From the NCBI RefSeq assembly GCF_014839805.1, contig NC_051136.1:3384861-3448860 (forward strand): a DNA stretch of 64,000 bases, given 5' to 3'. The notes under the pieces were generated by a model. That model saw only the letters and a list, made by a program, of their open reading frames with translations. It did not search any database and had not been told where the DNA came from. The position numbers and the translations under genes are program-made. Shown one piece after another: positions 1-11,643 of the stretch. Position 1 is the stretch's first letter; each line of letters opens with the position of its first letter. This DNA comes from Manduca sexta. Taxonomy: Eukaryota; Arthropoda; Insecta; Lepidoptera; Sphingidae.

Positions 1-60
1 ACACAGGCTGGTCCCGGACGCACTCATGTAGGCCATTATGGCGAGTTGTAGTTTGAGTAA
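1..60 (-). mobile_element. Family C retroelement, truncated by window edge
   Basis: This is the reverse complement of the first half of family C, matching the segment around GGATCAGCCTGTGTATA in the copies near 45.8 and 56.2 kb. The rest of the element lies outside the window. Confidence 0.6.
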
Positions 61-115
61 ACGGTTGCTGTTTAATTTAATAATAATGCAGATTCTAAAC
101 AAAAAAATTAGTACA

Positions 116-200
116 CTTTGCCCTACCCGAGATTTGAACCCGAGACCTCAGAGCGATGTCATAACGCACACACAATACAATTACGTCATCGAAGCATTCT
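116..200 (-). mobile_element. Family D SINE head, fragment
   Basis: Only the tRNA-related head remains. Read on the minus strand it carries the A-box region and a B-box-like GGTTCAAATCTC. It aligns with the heads at 16.4 and 34.3 kb. The body and tail are missing. Confidence 0.6.
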
Positions 201-511
201 TGATGGAAACCTGAATAACAACGTTAATATTCATGGAAACTTCTACATGACTATCGCAATTCGGAGCACACTGATCTGCGGTTTGTTGGATAATGGGAAC
301 ATTGCTCGTTGACGTTTTCTAGTTCAAAATTGCCTAAGCACGTCATAGTTCCAAAAAAAGAATCTTGAAGTGCAATAGCCATTAAAATTTATGTGGAATG
401 TATAATTTATTTTCAAAAACACAATTATGGTAACTTGACATTATAATTATAACTAATGTCAACGTACTTCGATGAGCTCGAAGAATTTTAGTGTTGGGTG
501 TTATATCATTA

Positions 512-905
512 CTAGCTTTTGCTCGCGGCTTCGCCTGCGTGAAGGAGTTTTCCGGGATAAAAGTCCACTGTATGATAAAAGTTTTGCTACATATTTTCCC
601 GGTACTGATAGGTTCAAACTAATTTTATCCCCATGAAGGTTGAACTTATCAAAATCCTATTTAGGCGAACGTCTTCATCATAGTAGCTCCAATCTTTAAT
701 TTCAGTTCAATCAGTCGAAAATCTAAGAAGATTTATACAAACTTCCATCCCCTATTTTATCCCCTTAGGGGTGGAATTTATCAAAATCCTTTCTTAGGGG
801 ATGTCTACGTCATAACATCTACCTACATGCCAAATTTCTGTCCGATCCGTCCAGTGGTTTGGGCTGTGCGTTGATAGATCGCTATATCAGTCAGTCACCT
901 TGGAG
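512..905 (-). mobile_element. Helitron-like element (family H), long diverged copy
   Basis: It begins on the plus strand with CTAGCTTTTGCTCGCGGCTT, the reverse complement of the 3' end seen at 51.5 kb (short GC hairpin, then CTAG). The interior holds two diverged copies of a ~130 bp unit, each with a TTTATCCCC...TTATCAAAATCCT core. The other terminus is not clear, so the right edge is approximate. A different non-autonomous class sharing this end cannot be excluded. Confidence 0.55.
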
Positions 906-1589
906 TTATATATAACTCGAAGACTCATGGGTCTGGTCAAAGTGTCGAGTGCAGTATAGTGACTCGCAGTACTTTATACCAAAGTTCGATTGTTAATATT
1001 ATCAGCGGCTATAATTTTTAGCGAGTACATTGTACAAAAATCATCAAAATGCACAAAGCCTTGATATTTCACGCGTGCAAATCGCACAAAACAAATACTG
1101 CTATCTAAAAACGGTATTAATATTTATTAAATTCAAATATTCCAAATCCAGTAATAAGCGAATCTATTACTGATAAAAACCAAAATTTACCAACATCCCG
1201 AACAAAACCGCGTACGGCCGAACATTATTTTACAAAAGTGACATAAGCCACTTAGCATAAATTAATTTATTCATAATTTATGACCCATACGGGTGTGTTC
1301 TAACAAGAGCCCATGGGTATCCCGCGGGAGTTGTTCGCTGCGTATTAGCTCCTTCATTATTTATTGTTAATGTTTTATTGTACAGGAATTTCAACTTGGA
1401 CTGTCTTGTCGAGGTGTTCTTTTTGATTATTCTTTTATTTTAAGCGTGGTGGTGTTTATTTTGTTCTATAAACATTTTTTAACGTGACCACCTGATGGTT
1501 AGTGGAGTCGTGTCCATTTAAGATATGAATATTCCTCGCCAGTCGATTTTATAATACTGTCAATCTGATCCTGGTACTCAGCTCAACGA
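906..1589. other. AT-rich non-coding DNA, nothing recognised
   Basis: I see no repeat family, coding frame or structured element here. Confidence 0.5.
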
Positions 1590-1830
1590 CGAATACTAAT
1601 TTCCTACCACCAGCAATCTTTTTATTTTCGTAAGCAATAATAATAATGAATGTTACTTCTGCACCCACAGACAATTTTATGTATGTATGTATATGTATAT
1701 CTTCAACAATCCGGCATAAATGTCGACTGTCGAGGGGTAATCGTTTCTCGTCAGTCGACATTATAATGGATTACACTCCACTTACAATTAGATACAGTAG
1801 GGTCACTTGGCCGTATCCGTTCAAACAAAA
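1590..1830 (+). mobile_element. Family C element, rearranged copy
   Basis: From about 1705 to 1825 this is a plus-strand family C 3' half. It includes the conserved stem-loop, with arms GTCGACTG at 1722-1729 and CAGTCGAC at 1752-1759. About 80 bases upstream, CCTACCACCAGCAA resembles the minus-strand start of family B or C, so two insertions may abut. The 70- and 99-codon open frames across this interval are by-products of the repeat. Confidence 0.55.
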
Positions 1831-1945
1831 TATGGATACACATTTCAAAACATTCCGAGATTTCTGGCAATATATTATCAGTAATTATTTACCACAATCC
1901 AGGGCGAACTCTATTTATTATACATTCGAAGGGCCCCATCGTTAA

Positions 1946-3254
1946 TTGAATTAAAGGCTTCGTTCCTTCATACCTGTGTCGGTAATAAAATTAGCATTTA
2001 ATATTCATTCAATAACGGATATTCCAAATATTTGGTTGTATCGGAATTCAGTACGCCGTAGTGCGTATATCGTGGGATAATCAAAGAATAAGCGGAACAG
2101 AAGCGAAAGTCCTTTGTTCTGTGTATACAGTAATACCTGAGATAGGTTTGACCTTTAAGTCGGATTGGGAATTGTTTAAACAGCTCTGTATTGTTAAATT
2201 CTACTAGCTGAAATTATTTTAAAATTAATCATTTAAAAGTCCATCGACGGAATACACTTCGTTATCACACAGCAAGAAAATTACCTCCATCTCTTGATAC
2301 AAAATTACAGATTGTCATTTCAATCAATATATTATCGACTGATTTTCCGGCATGAGGTTCAATGGTTCATTTCCCATTTAGTAAATTGTTTTGAATGTCT
2401 TTGATTTTTTTTTCAATTCAGTTATAGAACGTTCATCAATATATGTATATAAATACATATTACTCCATTCATATAACAGTTTTTTAAATCTTCATATTTG
2501 AAATCCACGCACGTCTACAGATTTTAATAAATACTATATTAATAATCCTATCTGTTATTATGTTTATTCTTTGCCTCAGGTACATATTATGTTGTATATT
2601 CGCGTGCATGAGCAACGTAGTCAATTAATATTTACCATCGTAATTAACTTTTGGTAAATAACACGCTTGTCAAATAAAAACATTTGTGGAACCCTGTTGG
2701 GCGGTTTAATTTAGCAGTCTAGGTTTTTAGACGACAAATTAGTAACCACGTAGCACCTTACCTTGTTGAAGGAGTTGACCTTCACGCAAATTAACACAAA
2801 CACTTAATGCCTAAAAATTTATAACGTAGTACATTTTACTATCTATAAATAAATTTTAAAAGAAGAATGATTTAGTGATCACAAAATGACCCCGATACAA
2901 AATATAATCTGCGTTCCTTTCTCACTCTTTAGGTCTTACAAGCCTTTTACTTTTTAATGACACGGCTAAATAGGTTTAGGTTTAACATATCAAACATTAA
3001 ACATATTTCATTAAGATTTTAGATGTAAATCATAATGGAATACCAAAAAATTGTGACATTGAGAACTTCTATCAAGATATGGCTTACGACCTTCGCATGC
3101 AAAGCTTTGTACTTGATAGATTTAAATGTAAAATTACCTTTATTTTTTAACATAATGACATAAAAAATTGGGTGTACTTTATAAAGATATACCTCAGTTA
3201 TTTGAGTTTAACATTTGTGCCCCATAATAGCGTTAGTTTTTTTCGGTGGAAAAA
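1946..3254. other. AT-rich non-coding DNA, nothing recognised
   Basis: The stretch is low in GC, has stop codons in every frame and shows no repeat shared with the rest of the window. Confidence 0.5.
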
Positions 3255-3332
3255 AACGCGTTATTGCTATTACCACTTGGAGGATGAATGGAATGGTTAT
3301 GTTGGTTTCACCGGTCTTACGGCCCAATGAAT
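3255..3332 (+). repeat. Family K dispersed repeat, short copy
   Basis: The segment ending in CACCGGTCTTACGGCCCAAT matches, in opposite orientation, part of the longer copy at 25.96-26.26 kb. The shared stretch is about 75 bases. Its class is unknown; the GC-rich composition suggests a LINE fragment. Confidence 0.45.
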
Positions 3333-3970
3333 GACGTAAACCTGCTCTATAAGATTTTGAGACGGATGTATTGTCAAATTAAAGATTCACTAGTTGCTTC
3401 TCTGTCTTAGTATTAAGTTATACAGTTGTGACGTTTATAGTATACTATGGGTTATTACAATATTTAGGCATTTATTCAAACAAATACGCCTACTTTAATG
3501 GGATTCTATAATTATCTTAATAATTGAAGTAGTATTTTTTTGGATTCTATCTTATTCACTGGTGTTTTGTGTCATAGATTTTATACTACATTTAAGTTCA
3601 TGTTAAATCATAGTGAATATTTTATAAAAATTTTAGGAAGAAAAGAAAATCACATAATTATGATTATATAAATCAAGTCACTAGAGGTAGAATACATTAA
3701 CAACTTCTTCGTAATTTAATATTTCATGGTAGGGGCTGTAAATACTCTAAGAGGCATTGAAGGTATTCAAGTAACTGCCCTTAAGAATACAATTGATTTT
3801 TTGCATTGCTATGGTAAAATTTATAAAGTCCTCGCTTGCAAAAAGTTGCAAAATTGACTCGTCGTGTTAATCGGATTATTTATATACTGAACTTGAGAAC
3901 ACGTTACTGTTTTCGAGAAAATAAAAAAAAAATATCAAAAATATGTCTTATGTTTACGCGAATGTTGAGA

Positions 3971-4146
3971 TTGAAACTATTTTTCGGATTTTATCCCGGG
4001 TTTTTGTATAATCATTTTCCACCGACGTTTCACAGACTGCAGCTTTCACGGTCACGGACAGGACTGAGGTGTTATTGGTCCAAAAAGTAAAAGTTACAAA
4101 AAATCTAAATTTCACAATTAATCGAAAAATAGTTTTATTTTAATGA
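3971..4146 (+). repeat. Family F dispersed repeat with inverted ends
   Basis: The core CGACGTTTCACAGACTGCAG and following TCACGGTCACGG match copies at 15.9, 22.2, 22.9 and 52.0 kb. This copy starts with AAACTATTTTTCGGATT and ends with a near-perfect inverted version of it. The other copies do not show the second end. It may be a small foldback DNA element or part of a longer retroelement. Confidence 0.5.
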
Positions 4147-4585
4147 TTAAAAAGATTTCATTTAGGACACGATGGTGTCTATCCAGTCTGATATAATGTA
4201 TTCGGCAACCGCTCACAACCAACCTAGAAAAGTTTTTGGAGTATTATAACATTTATTGATAATGAACTGATTTTGACTAATAAATGTGTATTTCATCAAA
4301 GCGTTTTAGACAAAAGGCTTTTCAAAGCCGGTGCTGCTCAGTCTATTGATTGAAACTATATTACGTGGAAGGAGACAGGGGTAACAAACTAGTAGACGAT
4401 TAATCTTAAAAATAACAATATGATATTCTGCCAATATTTTGTCAACTCAGACTCCGTGACGCAGCATGCGAAGAGTTAATTGTGAATATAGATGCTGAGG
4501 TCGATTTGCGCTTTAAACAAATGTGTGGTCTGTAAATATTTCGGATCTGAACGTTTCAACCAACATTCTTGTAAATCTTAAAATC

Positions 4586-4960
4586 CATAATAAAGAGTAC
4601 TCGTATATTTGTAGTACGTACTGGATTGTCGGATCTACAGGGTGTTATATATTTAATATTCTTATACATGTAACAATTCATAATAAAGAGTACTCGTATA
4701 TTTATAGTACGTACTGGATTTACGGATCTACAGGATGTTATATATTTAACATTCTTATATATTGAAAACTCTTAACTTTCTTATACATCTAACAATACAT
4801 AATAAAGAGTAATCGCATTTTTGTAGTATGTACTGGATTGACGGATCTACAGGGTGTTATATATCTAACATTCTTATATATCTAATAATCCATAATAAAG
4901 AATAATCGCATATTTATAGTAAGTACTGGATTGACGGATCTACAGGGTGTTATAATTTAT
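4586..4960 (+). repeat. 93 bp tandem repeat, four copies
   Basis: CATAATAAAG recurs at 4586, 4679, 4798 and 4891, giving spacings of 93, 119 and 93. The middle unit carries about 26 extra bases. Each unit holds a GTACTGGATT...GGATCTACAGGGTGTTATA core. The 80-codon frame at 4523-4765 is open because 93 is a multiple of three and is not a gene. Confidence 0.9.
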
Positions 4961-5335
4961 TAAATATATATTTTATTAGAGATTAACGTAGTTGCAGCGC
5001 AAAAGCTAAACTAAGTTCGTTTAGCGTGCATGGCGGGCAGACCACAAACTATGTAAACTAACCTATGTTCTGTGTGTAATTTTCCCAGCTATGCGAGCTA
5101 TCTTACTTTATTGAAATAAAACTGTTTAACGGAGTACATCCCGTGACCATAGGGGGTGCGCTTCGAAACGTCTAGAGTAAAATTGAACATAAAAAAATGT
5201 CAAACCGTTAATTAGTACTTTTAATGTAAAATATTCGTGTAATATAAGAAATTAGCATAGTTGTTGGTCTGAGACCAGAGTAATGATAATTTACAAAAAT
5301 ACAAAGAAGTAAACGCCACTGGTACATATTTAATG

Positions 5336-6507
5336 AATAGGGGACCGGACAGGTATTACCAAAAAATCTGAAATTCAGTTTAAAGTAAAGTTTGTAATAT
5401 TAAAAATATTATCTCATATTTATTTTTGTAAAAGAGTTGTGATTTGTATTTTTAAATCAATAAATAAAATACAATAATTATAATATTTTTAGTCTATTCT
5501 TTACGGCAAATGAAACACCAATCACGGCGCATGACGTCACACGTGGGTAAAATGTAAACAAACAGACGTCATCTGGATGTCATACCGCGTTGTGTTATTT
5601 TAATGCTTTAAATGTGTTTTTTGACACAGAACTGCTCTAATAATTTGATGTAAGTAAATAAAAAATAGTGTTTCGGTTTAAAATAAATCGATGAATATTT
5701 CAATTAATTAAATCATTTGTACACCCAGGTAGGTTATGGTTATGAGATGTATTTATTTATGTTTTAGCTGCCACATGATATGGAATAGAATATTTATTTA
5801 TATAGAATTCTGGTTGTTACACAGTAACCTGAGATTGCCTGAGATTAACACGGTCTATGCAGTGTTGCCAGATCATAATTTCTCTTTACCCCAGGATTAT
5901 TTGGAATTTAAAATTTTACCCTTAAATCAATCATAAATAATTCGTTACTTTTTTTTTCTACATCTTTATCTATGCAGACGCCACTTCTTTCTTCACTTCC
6001 ACTTCAATAATTATTAATTTAATTATCTCATTTTATTAGGAACAACTAGCTGTACATGAAAATTGTATTGAAAAAAAAAGATTATAATTGTTTCATGGCC
6101 TACAATTTTTGTAGGAAACATCTTTCTCTAAGCTCAATATTTATTACAATACCGTGAAACAATAGCTTTAATACCTTAACTCGTAGAATTACCCCAAAAA
6201 TTACCATAAAAAAAATACCCTGCTGATTCAGTTTTACCCTAAATCTAGGGTAAATAACCCTAATCTAGCATTATTAAATCACTGTTCAAATGACAAGACT
6301 TGTCAAGTTGCTTTATCCACGTATGACGTCACACGAGACGAAATGACATAATGTAGCGTTTGCGCGGGAATTATAGCTATTTAACATTTAGGCATGGTTT
6401 TATGTACTTTTTAAGCTTTATTTGTGCAAAATACTATTTTTCTTGGCTATTTATATCCACAATGATCAATTTAAAACACCTTCTGAAAATTTGTCCGGTC
6501 CCCTATT
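5336..6507. mobile_element. Non-autonomous DNA transposon with 16 bp TIRs
   Basis: AATAGGGGACCGGACA at 5336-5351 is repeated as a perfect reverse complement at 6492-6507. TTAA lies at or near both junctions (5330-5333 and 6506-6509), as expected for piggyBac-type insertion, though the left TTAA is two bases further out than symmetry predicts. Inside, CCACGTGTGACGTCA (minus strand near 5530) and CCACGTATGACGTCA (plus near 6317) form a second inverted pair. The 1.17 kb interior has no transposase-length frame, so it would need a transposase from elsewhere. The superfamily is inferred from the flanks only. Confidence 0.75.
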
Positions 6508-6509
6508 AA

Positions 6510-7517
6510 GCTATATCCTGGTATACTTCTGTTGTTTATACTGAGCGTTGTTAATAGTAATTTAGTGAACCGCCATTATATATTGTACTTACCTATTGGA
6601 AATTGTAAAAGAATATTAGAATTACGTTATTAATACGTATACAATTAAGTATCTGATTATTTTTTTGGAGTAAGCTGTAAATACTTTTAAGAGCTAAATT
6701 AAGATATCTATACCCTAATACTTCATTAAAGATAGTTTACTGTGTATCACATACGAATTGCTTTGCAATGTAACAATGCCTTCAATGTCGTAGACAGCCC
6801 AATTCTTAGAAACCGCTTCGATAATTATGAAATTCATAATTGACATTATAAGTCAGTAATTCAAATTAAAATTTAGAAACGAAAGTGACGTGGTTGTAAT
6901 AAATTGATCCGTCAAAGTTTCCGTACTCGAATTTAATTTGCGAAGTAATTAGCGATGCTGCTGTCCGAGATAGTCGTTAACGAATACTACTCCATCTCAA
7001 ACACTTAACATTAATTTATTAACATGAATAAGTTATGGGACGGGAAAGCCACCAGCCTTGGTAATAAACATTGGCGTGGTATATTTCGTTTTTGCATAGA
7101 AAAGGTACGGAAGAGGATTACTTTGAATGGAATGTTCTCTTTGTATGGAATCTTACTACGATAATTTATTAATTACTACTACTTTACTTGTGAGCCAATA
7201 AACTTTCCTAATCACATTTCTATACTTAAAGTAATCTATTATAGTTTCGCATAAACAACTTATGAATAACATCCATTTAGGAACTGATACCCAATACAAA
7301 CTGTTAACAGCCGATAGCACGGGAACCTATTAATCTTAACTAAACCATATCAATCAGGATCGTCTTACGCAAAAGCATTAATTGGTTGTGAGTTACAAGG
7401 TTAGGGACTTCCAGGAGGGAAAGACACCAAACCAAATATTTTATAAGGTAGTGACGGTTAATTCGAAGGGACTGAGAAAAGTTGATATATTAATTAACTC
7501 GTGAATAACTCCGTCAG
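6510..7517. other. AT-rich non-coding DNA, nothing recognised
   Basis: No family member and no coding signal was found in this stretch, which separates the TTAA transposon from the CpG-rich island. Confidence 0.5.
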
Positions 7518-7837
7518 GCCGAAGAGTCACTCGGCTTCACGCAGGCGCAATAAGGATCTATCAAGATACGCCCTCGTGTAGTGTGAACGCGGCGCCGGTA
7601 GCGTGCGCACGATACATACGACTGCGAACTGAACGATGTTTTCACTAACGAACCGCGAATAATGCACGTAAATTAGAGAAAAAAAGTTTTGTGAATATAT
7701 AATGAGTATTTTTTCAAACATCGCGAGTGCGGTTCAAAACGGTTTTTTACGGTTTATATTAGTACGTTGCTGTGTTTACAGCTATTTTGTGTTTGTGAAC
7801 GATGTGGCAAAGTGAGGGATGTTTATTCAAATTTACG
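7518..7837 (+). promoter_or_regulatory. CpG-rich island, candidate promoter and first exon
   Basis: I count about 16 CpG dinucleotides in 7518-7638, far more than in the surrounding AT-rich DNA. The island ends in ACG|GTAAGT, a strong splice donor with its GT at 7838-7839, and a T-rich intron-like stretch follows. An ATG at 7802 opens a 12-codon frame running in phase 0 into the donor, but the exon may equally be untranslated. No clear TATA box or TCAGT initiator was found. It could be the start of the + strand gene whose signal-peptide exon is proposed at 35.9 kb, or an unrelated island. The overlapping minus-strand frame at 7527-7721 is not gene-like. Confidence 0.35.
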
Positions 7838-9067
7838 GTAAGTAGTTATTTTTTGTGGGTTTATCTATGTTTTACGGGATTTGTATGGGTGTTTTGTGGT
7901 GTCGTTAAGTTGTTTACGCGTTGTTAAAGTATATGACCGGTTTAAATAAATTCAGCCGAAACTTTTGAACGTGTTTAGTGATCGTAAAAGATTTTTTTCT
8001 GCGGTAACTTGAGAGGCTCGCGGTGAGATATTGCGGTTATGTTTGTAAGTTTCTGTGGAAATGTTATTTATTATTTATATACTAAAAATACTTTGTTATG
8101 TTTTAGTTTCGTGAGAAATAATATTTTAATTTCATTTCAAATACATTTTTTTTGTGAGAAATTTTTTACATGGTTAAATTTCTCAAGAGATTTTTCCTTT
8201 ATTTTCGGAATTATATGAAATTTAAACTTTATATCTATTAAATTAAAGTTGATGTATTTTTTTGATTGTTTTAAATTATTTTAAGTGGATTATGAACATC
8301 TAAGGTGAAGTTACAAAAATCGGGTAATATGTTGCACCTTGTAATTTCTGTTACTTCTGCTGCGGATTTAAGTCCACTAGGAATTAGATGAATGAATTGT
8401 GTTGCTAAGCCAGAACCAATGATGTGCTCTTTTGTAATAGACTTGATTACTTTATTGACGACGATGAATTCTGAACATCACTATTTAAACAGAGGTTTTG
8501 CGGATTTCTTTTTGTGTGAATGGTTTTTGGGTTATTTATATTTAATATTTAAAGTCAATTTGAAAATTCCGTGTTTAATAAAATTTATGAAGTTATTAAT
8601 GAAAGAAATTTTTAGACTGAAATAATTATATTTCATTGCAATTTTTGACATTAGATTTGCTTATAATGTGATTTATAAAACGAAGAGTTATTAATTAAGG
8701 TAGCGTTTTTAATAGTAAAGTTTCCATAAAAACCAAGCAAAATATTTTACTTTTGGAAAAAGAATCGCATAAAATATTTTATATTAGATTTTTTTTATTC
8801 TGAGATAAATACAATTAAAGTAGATTTTATGTAACGCTTAAATATTGGTGTCAATAATTATTTAATTTATTTCATGCTCTAAATGAAGTAGAATTTATGC
8901 GACACTTTAAATATTTGTGTCAGTAATATATAGTTATTCAATTTATTTTGTGCTGTAAATTCTTAATCGTGTATAATAAGGCTGCGCAGGTTTTAATGTA
9001 GATTTTATTTATTTGGAACTTTAAAAAAAACTATAATTAATTTATAATTTTTGCAATGCAAATTTGA
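7838..9067. other. T-rich non-coding DNA following the candidate donor
   Basis: The plus strand is T-rich and has no family repeat, which suits a first intron. The 77-codon frame at 8392-8625 has no recognisable domain and biased AT composition, and I do not regard it as a gene. Confidence 0.4.
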
Positions 9068-9165
9068 TTTAACTAACTCGCACTAGGCGAGTGGTGGACT
9101 AAACCTTCTCAGTAGTAAAGGAGATTCCTTCCCAGTGGAGAGTACATAATATAGAGGTGGTATTA
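9068..9165 (+). mobile_element. Family A-related SINE, 3' fragment
   Basis: CGCACTAGGCGAGTGGTGGACT and the following TCTCAGTAGTA are diverged versions of the family A 3' third in plus orientation. The head is missing. Confidence 0.5.
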
Positions 9166-10380
9166 AATATGACTTATAAAATGCCCGATTGCAGAATTGG
9201 CGTCAAAATCCAACCGCTTTTAGTTTTAAAAATATACCTGGATTTTTTTTTATCAATATTTGCTGCAAACTGAAACATTTTATTTTATTAGTTCTGTTGT
9301 TCAATCGTAAAAGTTATTTTAAGGATTAAATAAAAAAGATTACAGTTACAGTACAGTTGTAGGAATAATAGTCTATATTTTCCATTTTATATTCCGATAG
9401 ATGAATTAAAATCTGGTAAATGGAACAAACAATATATTCGAATTTAACTTAAATCTTACTGCAATTACTTAAATCAAAAAGTTTTCGATGCATAAATTAA
9501 GTTGGCGTACAATCTGAATCATTTTGAATAGGCGACACAAGTTAAGTAAATGTGTTTTATGTAAATTAGAAATAATATACCAGTTCTTATAACGAAGATT
9601 TTACTCGTGATAAGAATGAGTACTGATACTTTTGATAATTCAATATTAAAAGGTTGCAAAATGTGTTTCTTGAATTTATAAATGAAATTATATTTAACAT
9701 GTATTTGAATAAATTTGTATTATAACTAAAATGTTATCGATTCACGGCTGTTTTCCATAAATGATCTCCATCTCAATCTCTGATACGATACCGAAAATTA
9801 AGTAATTTGTAAGCATCTCAAAAAAAATATTTATTCTTTTTGGTGCATTTTAGCGATAGATCGAAAAAAGCGACTGAAATCGTATCATGGAAATGGCGGA
9901 TAGCTGCAACTTATATGTATACATGTTTAAAAACCTAGATTTTATAATTTAGTTTATTTATTTTTTATTGCTTTGTTAACGCCCGAAATTTATAATTTAT
10001 CTGCTATCCAAGACTGAAACCTATCTTAAGTACCCAAGTAAGTAAGCCGTAATTCATCCGGTATTTATATCTATCATGCGATCAACTGTCAATTGGAATT
10101 TCTCTCTGGTGTGTAGACAACGTATTAATATAAACATCATTCTCTAGGATTGTTAACGTGAACTAATCAAAACAAATTCTGTCTTATTCAATTGGATCAT
10201 TGCCCTTTTCTAGGCCTTGAGTTTATCATTAATATGAATAGTCCAGATGTTTGTGTTGTTAACAACATTCATTAATAACAATTTGTGTGGAATCTGTTTA
10301 TTTAACTTCTGTATTTTGAATGGAATGTGATGAGTGATTTTAGGAAGGTCATTACGTGATTTAGAATGTCTTAATTGATC
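9166..10380. other. AT-rich non-coding DNA, nothing recognised
   Basis: A weak inverted similarity around GATACGAT near 9780 and ATCGTATC near 9880 is the only structure noticed. I give it no functional reading. Confidence 0.45.
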
Positions 10381-10381
10381 C

Positions 10382-10635
10382 TTTTTTTATACGTGTACAG
10401 CACAGTGACTCTTGCACTTGATGGTAAGTGGGAGGGGGTCCAATAGAATGTCGACTAAAGATGATTACCCCTCGACAGTCGTTACAATTATGCCGGCCTG
10501 TTGAAACCGGATATACACAGGCTGATCCTGGAACGTAACACACTTACGTGAGCCACGATGGTGGGTTTTAATACCTTGTGTACAGTGATCGTTATCTGGG
10601 CGGATATAAAATGTATCCTACCACCACCAAAATCT
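10382..10635 (-). mobile_element. Family C retroelement, nearly complete
   Basis: Read on the minus strand, it runs from the GGTGGTAGGAT head through GGATCAGCCTGTGTATA and the stem-loop region to the A-rich end at 10382. One stem arm is diverged. It is among the longest C copies here. Confidence 0.75.
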
Positions 10636-10881
10636 TTTAAGCAAAGTGGTCTGTTGGTCTCTCGTGTAAGAAAATCTGCCTGGAAAAATACTAGCGGAAT
10701 TTTTGGTATTAAGTACACACTTTTTTCTGGTTAAAAAAATATTGTAACTCTTGTCTTTTCTATATTGTATAATGTTTGATAATTGGACATTCTAAGACGC
10801 AAGAAGTGAGGCTGAGGAACCTGGTACAATATAATCTGCTTTGTAAATAAAAAATCTTTGTTATTCACTTATATATTTAAA

Positions 10882-11077
10882 CTAGCGTCCCGCCCCGGCT
10901 TCGCACGGGTGCAATATTTCTCCACTATTTAATGGATGTTATTATACATATAAACATTCCTCTTGAATCACTTTATCTATTAAAAAAAAAATCATCAAAA
11001 TCCGTTGCGTAGTTTTAAAGATTTAAGCATACAAAGGTAGGGACAGAGAAAGCGACTTGTTTTATACTATGTAGTGA
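10882..11077 (-). mobile_element. Complete short Helitron-like element
   Basis: On the minus strand the element begins TCACTACATAGTATAAAACA, ends in a GC-rich segment followed by CTAG, and sits precisely between A and T. These are the defining ends of non-autonomous Helitrons. It resembles the widespread lepidopteran type with the AACTACGCAACGGATTTTGA motif. At 196 bp it encodes nothing and would depend on a Rep/helicase partner. Confidence 0.75.
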
Positions 11078-11159
11078 TGCATCGGTAGTGTATCTACCGA
11101 ATCCCGGGTCAAGCAAAGAGATACTGGGTTTTTCTATTCAGTGTTATCCAGTACTTTGA

Positions 11160-11305
11160 AATTTGAATACAATATTGGGATATGCTCGCCTCCTTTTACG
11201 TTCTGGGAGGAAATACCTACACATGGCGAAAGGTAGGTGCATTATTTGCGCCCTACCTTACGCCCACATGGATAATAGTCGTGTGTATATATTTATAGCA
11301 TTTAT
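11160..11305 (+). mobile_element. Family D SINE, 5'-truncated fragment
   Basis: The GGGATATGCTCGCCTCC and ATGGCGAAAGGTAGGTGC segments match the body of D in the copy at 16.5 kb, followed by the TGTGTATAT-type tail. The tRNA head is absent. The 72-codon frame over it is a repeat artefact. Confidence 0.55.
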
Positions 11306-11643
11306 CACCAGACGACCGTCACATTTTACTAGTAAAAATATAACTTCATTTCTATTCTCAAACGAATATGCCTTAAAGTAATTCGAAATCGAATCGCGTC
11401 AGCTATTACAAAATCAAAGTTGCTTATAATTCCCGTTGAGTAAATTTAATATTTTGGAGTCTGGTTTAAAAAATATGCTCGGTACATCTCCATGGGTAGG
11501 TGGATGCCAGCTATTGTCGGCTCAAAAATAGGTTCTTTTATAAGCCTAGATAAAGCTGAAGGTCGTGACTTGGGTCTCATATTCATTGTTACAATTTTAG
11601 ATTTGAAGTCAAGGTTACAATGTAAATAAAAATATTTAAATAA

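Noticed and set aside
4523..4765. 80-codon frame with internal peptide repeat
   Set aside because: Explained by a non-coding tandem repeat with a period divisible by three.
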